This document shows, piece after piece, positions 5,992 to 10,895 of a DNA stretch of 14,330 nt. Where the stretch lies: contig QYPD01000002.1 in the NCBI GenBank assembly GCA_007279775.1, forward strand, positions 1 to 14,330, given 5' to 3'. This DNA is from Spirochaetia bacterium (lineage in GTDB: Bacteria > Patescibacteriota > Minisyncoccia > UBA6257 > UBA9933). Numbering within the stretch: the stretch's first letter is position 1; every line of letters starts with the position of its first letter. Both the position numbers and the translations under genes were made by a program. The notes under the pieces were generated by a model. It did no database searches and had not been told where the DNA came from. It worked only from the letters and a program-made list of their open reading frames with translations.

Positions 5992-6690
5992 ATGAATCAA
6001 GATTATGAAAATTTAATAAATTCTTTGATAAGCGACGGATATTTAAAAATGCCTTTATTGATTGAGGCGTTTAAAAAAATAGACCGCGCCGATTTTGTTC
6101 CGGAAGAATATAAAAACAGCGCGTATGTCAACGAGCCGTTGCCCATTGGCTTTGAGCAAACTATTTCCCAGCCGTTAACGGTTGCTTTTCTGATGGAGCT
6201 TTTGGAACCGAAGCCCGGAGAAAAAATTTTAGATATTGGAGCCGGCTCGGGATGGACATGCGCCATTCTCGCTTATGCGACAAGCGAAGAATGGCTAAAA
6301 TCAAAAATCAAAAATCAAAAATCAAAAATAAACGAAGAAACAGAAAAAAGAGGATTTGTTGTTGGGATAGAGCGTGTTCCTAAATTGAAAGAATTTGCCG
6401 AAAAAAATCTGGCGAAATACGGTTTTATTGAAAATGGGATTATTAAACTTTTTTCAGCCGATGGCGTAAAAGGTTATAAAAAAGAAGCGCCTTACGATAA
6501 AATAATCGCCGGAGCGGCAGCAAAAGGCGATGTGCCGGTCGAATGGAAAAAACAACTTAAAATCGGCGGTAGAATCGTGGCGCCTGTCGGGAACAGCGTG
6601 GTGGTGATAGATAAAACAGGCAAGGGCAAATACAGCCGGAAAGAACATTTCGGCTTTAGCTTTGTTCCCCTTATTGGGGGCGCAGATTAA
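5992..6690 (+). CDS. pcm: Protein-L-isoaspartate O-methyltransferase
   Basis: A 232-residue SAM-dependent methyltransferase that marks isoaspartyl residues in aged proteins for repair. The N-terminal part has the family region FVPEEYKNSAYVNEPLPIGFEQTISQP (35-61) with the conserved Ser59. SAM motif I is ILDIGAGSGW (79-88), motif II is VVGIERV (123-129), and PYDKIIAGAAA and GGRIVAPVG follow. Between the strand ending at T97 and motif II there are about 20 additional residues, lysine-rich and low in complexity (K103-N114), encoded by a heptanucleotide tandem repeat. The last residues and the stop codon fall in another repeat (6682 onward). No Shine-Dalgarno precedes the ATG; transcription probably starts at the extended -10 near 5946. 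Confidence 0.93.
   Translation: MNQDYENLINSLISDGYLKMPLLIEAFKKIDRADFVPEEYKNSAYVNEPLPIGFEQTISQPLTVAFLMELLEPKPGEKILDIGAGSGWTCAILAYATSEEWLKSKIKNQKSKINEETEKRGFVVGIERVPKLKEFAEKNLAKYGFIENGIIKLFSADGVKGYKKEAPYDKIIAGAAAKGDVPVEWKKQLKIGGRIVAPVGNSVVVIDKTGKGKYSRKEHFGFSFVPLIGGAD
6301..6328 (+). repeat. Heptanucleotide tandem repeat (TCAAAAA)4 inside pcm
   Basis: Four exact copies of TCAAAAA in a row within the pcm reading frame. Seven is not a multiple of three, so loss or gain of one copy would shift the frame of the second half of the enzyme. Confidence 0.9.
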
Positions 6691-6764
6691 TGCAGATAAA
6701 ACGCAGATGACCGCAGATAGTATCGGCGTAAATCAGCATAAAAATCTGCGGATATCAGCGTTTT
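6682..6764. repeat. GCAGAT repeats forming a long hairpin
   Basis: GCAGAT occurs at 6682, 6692, 6703 and 6713, about one helical turn apart. The stretch 6698-6718 is complementary to 6744-6764 (18 of 21 positions), giving a 21-bp imperfect stem with a 25-nt loop. It overlaps the pcm stop codon and ends just before the rplJ promoter, where it might also slow read-through. It looks like a dispersed repeat unit that entered at the 3' end of pcm. Confidence 0.75.
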
Positions 6765-6771
6765 GTGGGTG

Positions 6772-6800
6772 TTGACAAAGAAGGCGAACGGATATAGTAT
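6772..6800 (+). promoter_or_regulatory. Promoter of rplJ-rplL
   Basis: A consensus TTGACA (6772-6777), a 17-nt spacer and TAGTAT (6795-6800). The start of transcription would be near 6807, exactly at the beginning of the L10 leader. Confidence 0.85.
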
Positions 6801-6807
6801 TAAATCA

Positions 6808-6897
6808 AATCCGCAGACAGGAGGCGGCCAAGTAAGCCCTCCCGAGGAAAAGTCAAAAGCTTTTTTATTTGTCTGCGGCCTAAATAGGTCGTTTTTT
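6808..6897 (+). ncRNA. Ribosomal protein L10 leader with attenuator
   Basis: The closing stem CCGCAGACA (6811-6819) pairs with TGTCTGCGG (6870-6878). Inside, GGAGG (6820-6824) faces the CCTCCCGAGG region, with an A-rich internal part as in known L10 leaders that bind L10(L12)4. A second hairpin, CGGCCT/AGGTCG (6876-6891), is followed by TTTTTT (6892-6897) and is a standard terminator. It uses CGG of the closing stem, so the two are mutually exclusive. This gives a simple switch: the L10-bound or unbound leader decides between the closing stem and termination. The identification rests on position and structure, not on a covariance model. Confidence 0.85.
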
Positions 6898-6930
6898 ATT
6901 ATTAAAGATAGCTTTCGGATTTGTTCGTAG

Positions 6931-6994
6931 ATTCGGATGAATTCGCCCGCCTCGCCTTGACGGCGAGTCGAGGCGGGTAGTTTCGGATCGCATT
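6931..6994. repeat. Pre-start repeat split by a 32-bp palindrome
   Basis: The 15 nt at 6931-6945 and the 17 nt at 6978-6994 together equal, base for base, the uninterrupted 32 nt at 11676-11707 before mraZ. Between them (6946-6977) lies a 32-bp GC-rich palindrome with arms CCCGCCTCG/CGAGGCGGG and an alternative inner pairing CTCGCC/GGCGAG. No target duplication is seen at the junctions. Additional TTCGGAT units (6914, 6932, 6982) belong to the host repeat. The rplJ ATG follows 3 nt later. Confidence 0.85.
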
Positions 6995-6997
6995 AAT

Positions 6998-7501
6998 ATG
7001 TTAAACAGAACACAAAAAGGCGAACGGTTAAAACAAGGCGAAGAACTTTTGGAAAAAAACAAGAGCTTGATTTTCGTTGATTTCACCGGAATCGGAGTTG
7101 AAGATATGAAATCTTTGCGCCGGGCGTTAAAAACCGTTGAAGCGAAAATAAAAATCATCAAAAAGAAGCTTTTGAGAATCGCTTTTGAAAAGAAAAAAAT
7201 AGATTTCAATCCGGAGCAATTTGATTCGCAATTGGGCGTGGTTTTTTCGGAAAAAGAGATTTCCGACGTCGCCGGCCCGGTTTACAAATTTTTCAAAGGG
7301 GTTGAAAAGAAAGGATTCAAAATTTTAGGCGCGTACAATTTAAGCGAGAAAAACTTTTTTGACGCGGCGACGACATTAAAAATAGGCCAATTGCCTTCAA
7401 GAGAAGTTTTGCTCGGGCAATTTGTTGGAATGTTGGCAATGCCGATTAAAATGTTTATGAATGTGTTGGAACAAAAATCAAAATTGGTCGATGTAAAATA
7501 A
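6998..7501 (+). CDS. rplJ: 50S ribosomal protein L10
   Basis: A 167-residue L10 of usual length. The N-terminal globular domain shows the typical SLIFVDFTGIGVEDMKSLRRAL and the basic KIKIIKKKLLRIAF pattern for binding 23S rRNA, and SREVLLGQFVGMLAMPIKMFMNVL leads into the C-terminal helix that carries the L7/L12 dimers. It is the first gene of the rplJ-rplL operon, behind the L10 leader, and should be autoregulated there. The start has no Shine-Dalgarno and is preceded by the split repeat. The usual upstream genes rplK and rplA, and nusG/secE, are not next to it. Confidence 0.95.
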   Translation: MLNRTQKGERLKQGEELLEKNKSLIFVDFTGIGVEDMKSLRRALKTVEAKIKIIKKKLLRIAFEKKKIDFNPEQFDSQLGVVFSEKEISDVAGPVYKFFKGVEKKGFKILGAYNLSEKNFFDAATTLKIGQLPSREVLLGQFVGMLAMPIKMFMNVLEQKSKLVDVK

Positions 7502-7504
7502 GTG

Positions 7505-7593
7505 AAATCTCAAAAATCAAATATCAAATGTACAAATAAAATATTAAATCTTTTCAAACCAGATTTTATTTTTAAGATGTATTTTTGAGATTT
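7505..7593. repeat. Nested inverted repeat between rplJ and rplL
   Basis: The outer arms AAATCTCAAAAAT (7505-7517) and ATTTTTGAGATTT (7581-7593) are perfect 13-bp complements. Inside lie AAATAAAAT (7534-7542) and ATTTTATTT (7563-7571). The spacer between the two genes is thus nearly one AT-rich hairpin. It could affect the rplJ:rplL ratio, for example by protecting or processing the RNA, or be only an inserted repeat. Confidence 0.75.
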
Positions 7594-7616
7594 GAGATTT
7601 TATATTTAATATTATT

Positions 7617-7982
7617 ATGGATAAGTTCAATGATATAATTGAAAAAGTGGAAAAATTGACGGTTGTGGAGCTTGCGGAATTAATCAAGGCTCTCGAAGAA
7701 AAGTTTGGCGTTTCAGCCGCAATGCCCGCTTCATCCGCCTCCGCTGAAGCTTCGGCGGACAAGGAAGAAAAAACCTCTTTCGACGTTATTCTTAAAGCCG
7801 TCGGAGACCAAAAAATCGCCGTTATTAAAGCTGTTAAGGAAGCGACAGGTTTGGGCTTGAAAGAAGCTAAAGATATAGTTGATGCTGCTCCGAAACCGGT
7901 AAAGCAAGGCCTTAAAAAAGCCGATGCCGAAGAACTTAAGAAAAAACTTGAAGACGCGGGAGCGACAGTAGAATTGGCGTAA
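7617..7982 (+). CDS. rplL: 50S ribosomal protein L7/L12
   Basis: A 121-residue L7/L12 of standard length. The N-terminal dimerisation domain (about 1-32, [22 protein letters not shown]) binds L10. A flexible hinge (about 33-54) is Ala/Ser-rich. The C-terminal domain, from about 55 on, recruits translation factors and has the conserved [30 protein letters not shown] and a GATVEL end. Hinge residues 40-48 are encoded by a GC-rich palindrome. There is no Shine-Dalgarno; it is co-transcribed with rplJ and ends in a good terminator. Confidence 0.97.
   Translation: MDKFNDIIEKVEKLTVVELAELIKALEEKFGVSAAMPASSASAEASADKEEKTSFDVILKAVGDQKIAVIKAVKEATGLGLKEAKDIVDAAPKPVKQGLKKADAEELKKKLEDAGATVELA
7734..7759. 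repeat. Palindrome within the rplL hinge
   Basis: CCGCTGAAGCTTCGGCGG (7741-7758) is an 18-bp palindrome with one G-T pair, and TCCGCC (7734-7739) can alternatively pair with GGCGGA (7754-7759). It encodes SASAEASAD (residues 40-48), which lies in the unstructured hinge where extra residues are tolerated. Confidence 0.75.
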
Positions 7983-8065
7983 ATCAACCAATAACTAATC
8001 CTGTACGAATATACTAATGCAAAAACGAATTAGTATATTAGTATAAAAATTCGTAATTAGTTGAT
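7983..8065. repeat. AT-rich compound inverted repeat after rplL
   Basis: The inner arms AATATACTAAT (8008-8018) and ATTAGTATATT (8029-8039) are perfect. The outer ATTCGTAATTAGTTGAT (8049-8065) is matched with bulges by segments of 7983-8010 (ATCAAC, TAACTAAT, ACGAAT). It starts at the rplL stop codon and lies before the terminator. Confidence 0.7.
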
Positions 8066-8073
8066 ACAAGAAG

Positions 8074-8098
8074 GTCCGTTGAAATAACGGGCTTTTTT
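8074..8098 (+). terminator. Terminator of the rplJ-rplL operon
   Basis: GTCCGTT (8074-8080) pairs with AACGGGC (8086-8092), including one G-U pair, around the loop GAAAT, and is followed by TTTTTT. This is a standard intrinsic terminator. Confidence 0.9.
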
Positions 8099-8140
8099 GT
8101 TATATACTGGGTGAGTAAGGGCGTATAGCCTCGACGTAAA

Positions 8141-8158
8141 GGGCGCATAGTTTAATGG
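8141..8158 (+). pseudogene. Duplicated 5' fragment of tRNA-Val(CAC)
   Basis: The 18 nt GGGCGCATAGTTTAATGG are identical to the first 18 nt of the intact tRNA-Val(CAC) at 8268-8285. Here the copy breaks off inside the D-loop and continues directly into a hairpin. A still more degenerate relative, GGGCGTATAG, precedes it near 8119. Confidence 0.8.
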
Positions 8159-8250
8159 GTTGGCCGATAAATTCGCGAAGCGGATTTATGACGGCCAACG
8201 GGCGATTATAGAAAATCGCCCAGGAAGAGTGCTCTTCCGCCGAAGGCGGA
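8159..8250. repeat. Run of four hairpins before tRNA-Val
   Basis: Four stems follow one another almost without gaps: GTTGGCCG plus ATAAATTCGC against GCGGATTTAT plus CGGCCAAC (8159-8199, 18 bp with one wobble and a GA bulge); GGGCGATT/AATCGCCC (8200-8221); GGAAGAG/CTCTTCC (8223-8238); and TCCGCC/GGCGGA (8236-8250), overlapping the third. None has a downstream T-run. No ORF or other RNA gene was recognised between the truncated and the intact tRNA. Confidence 0.8.
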
Positions 8251-8267
8251 TTATTAAAAAATAAATA

Positions 8268-8339
8268 GGGCGCATAGTTTAATGGTAAAACGTCGCATTC
8301 ACATTGCGAAGACTATAGGTCCGATTCCTATTGCGCCCA
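8268..8339 (+). tRNA. tRNA-Val (anticodon CAC)
   Basis: A 72-nt tRNA: acceptor GGGCGCA/TGCGCCC, discriminator A8339, D-arm GTTT/AAAC, anticodon stem TCGCA/TGCGA around TTCACAT (CAC), T-arm ATAGG/CCTAT. CCA is not encoded. The T-loop is TCCGATT with C at position 55, as in tRNA-Val(GAC). Confidence 0.92.
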
Positions 8340-8356
8340 CATTGAACATATAAACA

Positions 8357-8989
8357 ATGAATATACCAAATTTACCAACTGATAATTTATATAAATTTAT
8401 GGCTATTTTTGGCTTAGTTATTATTATTTCAGGGTTTTATTTTTATACTACAATAATCGATAAATATTCTTTGGCTGCTTCAAGTTTGATTAAAGAGGAA
8501 GGAATTTTAAAAATAGAAACAGATTATCTTTCAGATGAAGTTGCTCTATTAGAAACTAGGATAGAAATAGCTAATGGGCAAGGAGATAAAAACATTTTAA
8601 ATAACGTACTGGCAGACTATAAAGCGGTAAAAGATGAATTAAAACAAAAAGAAATTGCTCGCGAGAGTATTGAGCAGAAAATATATGATTTAGAATTTAT
8701 AGAAAAAGACGTCAATGCTATTAAAGCATATCATTTTGGGGCAATTGGTCTTGGCATGGTTTTAATGGTGTATGGTTTTTGGCTTTGGTACTCAAAATTG
8801 CAATACTATCAGGATCTAATTATTAGACGTGAAGTTGGCGGTATAGAGATAAAAAATAAAAAAACTTGGGAAAGGTTAATTGGTACATTTTTAATTCTGG
8901 TGTTATTGTTGGCTACCGCAATTTTATTTAAAAAGACATTTGAAAATTATTACTCATATATTATTAGTAATTTATTGCATAAAATATAA
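8357..8989 (+). CDS. Membrane protein with coiled coil, unknown function
   Basis: Not recognised. A 210-residue protein with three likely membrane segments (about 12-34, 123-147 and 169-193). Between the first and second lies a charged stretch (about 40-118) rich in Glu/Lys/Leu with heptad spacing, likely a coiled coil. It ends with a short Tyr/Ile-rich tail. The start is the ATG 17 nt after tRNA-Val(CAC), without Shine-Dalgarno. The gene is visibly more AT-rich than rplL and mraZ and has few GC-ending codons, which may mean a different origin. The topology would place the coiled coil on one side of the membrane, as in small scaffold or sensor proteins, but no function can be assigned. Confidence 0.75.
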   Translation: MNIPNLPTDNLYKFMAIFGLVIIISGFYFYTTIIDKYSLAASSLIKEEGILKIETDYLSDEVALLETRIEIANGQGDKNILNNVLADYKAVKDELKQKEIARESIEQKIYDLEFIEKDVNAIKAYHFGAIGLGMVLMVYGFWLWYSKLQYYQDLIIRREVGGIEIKNKKTWERLIGTFLILVLLLATAILFKKTFENYYSYIISNLLHKI

Positions 8990-9035
8990 ATTATATAAAA
9001 TCTTTTATCTTTCCGTAAAGAATTTTAATTTATTC

Positions 9036-9578
9036 ATGCCAAATAATATAGAATGCGAAATAAGGAGTTTTATAACTGAAAATCAGCATAAAGGGCTTAT
9101 TGAGCGTTTTAAAAAAGACGCGGAATTTTTGGGCGAAGACGAGCAAATAACTTATTATTTTGATTCTAAGCAGGATTTGCGGATACAGAAAAATAGCAAA
9201 TACTCAAAAATCTGGCTTAAAAAAGGCGAGATTCACGACGAACACAGAGAAGAAATTGAGGTTAAGCTTGATAAAGAAGATTTTGATAGGCTGGAACAGC
9301 TCTTTTTAGCCCTTGGTTATAAAGTAGAAATTAAATGGTTTCGCAAAAGGCGCTCTTTCAAATGGGACGATATTGATGTAGCATTGGATTATACAAAAGG
9401 GTATGGTTATATCATTGAGCTTGAAAAAATGACAATAGAAGCCGAGAAAGAAAAAGTATTCGCGTATCTTAAAGATAAATTGCAGGAATTGAACGTTCAA
9501 TTAACTCCGAAAGAAAAGTTCAACGAGAAATATCAATACTATAAGCAAAACTGGCGGCAGTTGATTGAAAATTCTTAA
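9036..9578 (+). CDS. CYTH-domain protein (triphosphate tunnel family)
   Basis: A 180-residue protein. The N-terminal signature ECEIR (6-10) corresponds to ExExK with Arg for Lys. It is followed by YYFDSKQDLRIQ, SKIWLKKG, the acidic strand EEIEVKL, the basic FRKRRSFKW, and the hallmark DYTKGYGYIIELEK. This is the order of strands in the triphosphate tunnel metalloenzyme fold (adenylate cyclase class IV, thiamine or inorganic triphosphatases). In bacteria such proteins mostly hydrolyse triphosphates using Mg or Mn held by the glutamates; the exact substrate is open. The ATG at 9036 was chosen because a longer reading from 8940 overlaps the previous gene and adds unrelated residues. Confidence 0.8.
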   Translation: MPNNIECEIRSFITENQHKGLIERFKKDAEFLGEDEQITYYFDSKQDLRIQKNSKYSKIWLKKGEIHDEHREEIEVKLDKEDFDRLEQLFLALGYKVEIKWFRKRRSFKWDDIDVALDYTKGYGYIIELEKMTIEAEKEKVFAYLKDKLQELNVQLTPKEKFNEKYQYYKQNWRQLIENS

Positions 9579-9597
9579 AATAAATAATTATTTATTT
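9578..9597. repeat. Perfect AT palindrome at a gene junction
   Basis: AAATAAATAATTATTTATTT is a perfect 20-bp palindrome beginning at the last base of the CYTH stop codon and ending directly before the next ATG. It might be an operator or merely an AT-rich chance structure. Confidence 0.5.
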
Positions 9598-10065
9598 ATG
9601 ACTATGAAGAAAAAAATAATTCCACTTGTTTTCGATAATTATATCGCCGCTATTAAAAATAGTGCCGGTTCTAAGTTGTTCAGAAATTTTTACGCGAGAG
9701 TGGGTAATAAGAAAATTGACATAATGAATAATGGCGAACTTTCTTGCGCGTTTTATGTTTCGTCAATTTTATTTCTATTCGGATTTATAAAAAGCATCCA
9801 CAGCACCGTTGATTTCGTGATTAATGATTTGCGGCAATCTGGGTGGAAAATTATAAAAAAGCTGAAACCCGGCAGTATTATAATTTGGGAGAAAACTGAT
9901 TTTAAAAATAGCGATGCCCATAAACATATTGGTTTCTATGTTGGAGAAGATAAAGCAATCAGCAATGATTATAAATATGGTTATCCCTTAAAGCACAATT
10001 GGACATTTGGGAATAAAAGAAAAATTGAAGCAATATTTTGGAATGATGAATTTTTGGGGAAATAG
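9598..10065 (+). CDS. Papain-like / NlpC-P60-like protein
   Basis: A 155-residue cytosolic-looking protein without signal peptide. LSCAFYVSSIL (48-58) places a Cys50 at the start of a helix; about 40 residues on, WKIIKKLKPGSIIIWEK (83-99) is the strand pair seen in NlpC/P60 and CHAP enzymes; then HKHIGFYVGEDKAISN (108-123) supplies a His110 followed by a strand. Cys-helix plus GD/GS-I-V strand plus H-x-G-Y/F is the catalytic layout of papain-like amidases that cut peptidoglycan peptides or amides. The assignment is by pattern only. Start choice is uncertain: ATG 9598 or 9604; an earlier ATG at 9565 would overlap the CYTH gene. No Shine-Dalgarno is seen. Confidence 0.62.
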   Translation: MTMKKKIIPLVFDNYIAAIKNSAGSKLFRNFYARVGNKKIDIMNNGELSCAFYVSSILFLFGFIKSIHSTVDFVINDLRQSGWKIIKKLKPGSIIIWEKTDFKNSDAHKHIGFYVGEDKAISNDYKYGYPLKHNWTFGNKRKIEAIFWNDEFLGK

Positions 10066-10073
10066 GTAAAATT

Positions 10074-10799
10074 ATGTTAGCCATTATTAAACTTCGCAAA
10101 GAACTTAAATCCAAATCCAATCCCCGAAAAGCGAAAATTCTTCGGGGATTTTTTGAAACCGGAAAAGGGGAATATGGCGAGGGCGATGTGTTTTTAGGCG
10201 TTGTTTCGGCAGAGACAAAAAGAATAGCGCTTAAATTTAAAGATTTAAATTTTAAAGAATTACAAGAATTATTGAGATCCAAGATACATGAAGAACGCGT
10301 GGCTGCCCTTAGAATTTTAATCCATCAATTCCAAGTCGTCATGCTTTGCTATAGCAAAGCACCCAAGTCTGAAATATTCAATTTTTATTTGAAAAATACC
10401 AAGAATGTTAATAACTGGGGTTTGGTTGATATGTCCGCGCCGAAAATAGTAGGAGAGTATTTATTGTCTACTTCCCCGCGGGAAAGTAGACAAGTTCTTT
10501 ATAAATTCGCCAAATCAAAAAATCTTTGGGAAAGGCGGATTGCGATAATTTCAACCTTTGCTTTTATAAGGCAAAATAGGCTTGAAGATACGTTAAAAAT
10601 TTCCAAAATGCTTTTAAACGACAAACAAGATTTAATTCATAAAGCTGTTGGCTGGATGCTGCGGGAAGTGGGCAAGCGTTCGCAGATAACTTTGGAAAAA
10701 TTTCTTAAAGCCAATTATAAAAATATGCCCAGAACGATGTTGAGATATGCCATAGAAAGATTTCCGGAGAAAAAGCGGAAAGGGTATTTAAACGGTTAA
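10074..10799 (+). CDS. AlkD-type DNA alkylation repair glycosylase
   Basis: A 241-residue all-alpha HEAT-like repeat protein of the AlkD/AlkC family, which removes 7-methylguanine and 3-methyladenine bases. Residues that in Bacillus cereus AlkD contact the lesion appear conserved: W115 and D119 in NNWGLVD, Arg in WERRIAI (152-158), and W194 in GWMLRE. The first Asp of the usual NNWDLVD is Gly116 here. Strong family segments are KNTKNVNNW, LNDKQDLIHKAVGWMLRE and MPRTMLRYAIE. Two palindromes are built into the gene and encode residues 90-96 and 131-140, both in loops between helices. The start follows the previous gene by 8 nt, so they are likely co-transcribed. Confidence 0.9.
   Translation: MLAIIKLRKELKSKSNPRKAKILRGFFETGKGEYGEGDVFLGVVSAETKRIALKFKDLNFKELQELLRSKIHEERVAALRILIHQFQVVMLCYSKAPKSEIFNFYLKNTKNVNNWGLVDMSAPKIVGEYLLSTSPRESRQVLYKFAKSKNLWERRIAIISTFAFIRQNRLEDTLKISKMLLNDKQDLIHKAVGWMLREVGKRSQITLEKFLKANYKNMPRTMLRYAIERFPEKKRKGYLNG
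10342..10361. repeat. Perfect 20-bp palindrome inside alkD (first)
   Basis: TGCTTTGCTATAGCAAAGCA reads the same on both strands. It encodes most of MLCYSKA (residues 90-96), which lies between two helices where relatives have a charged loop. Confidence 0.9.
10464..10493. repeat. 30-bp palindrome inside alkD (second)
   Basis: The arms TTGTCTACTT (10464-10473) and AAGTAGACAA (10484-10493) enclose a central CCCGCGGG, with one mismatched pair (10474/10483). It is exactly ten codons long and encodes residues 131-140, L then STSPRESR then Q. Confidence 0.9.
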
Positions 10800-10802
10800 A
10801 TA

Positions 10803-10831
10803 TTGATGTTGCCGTTAATTTGTGTGATACT
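10803..10831 (+). promoter_or_regulatory. Promoter of the 110-residue gene
   Basis: TTGATG (10803-10808), a 17-nt spacer, and GATACT (10826-10831) preceded by TGT as extended -10. The leader then contains a hairpin AGCCAA/TTGGCT (10843-10866) before the ribosome binding site. Confidence 0.65.
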
Positions 10832-10895
10832 TTAATTTAGTCAGCCAAGTCAATAATGTTTTGGCTTTAAAAACTTATAAATATGGAGGTGGAAC

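Noticed and set aside
7544..7991. Minus-strand ORFs of 147 and 86 residues across rplL
   Set aside because: They are shadows of rplL with Ser/Ala-rich composition produced by its codons and palindrome.
8103..8108. TATACT as promoter of tRNA-Val(CAC)
   Set aside because: No -35, directly behind a terminator and 160 nt from the tRNA; not enough to call.
8159..8250. CRISPR-like array
   Set aside because: The hairpins differ in sequence and length and there are no regular repeats and spacers.
8940..9035. N-terminal extension of the CYTH gene
   Set aside because: Overlaps the preceding gene and adds a hydrophobic segment not found before the ExEx motif in this family.
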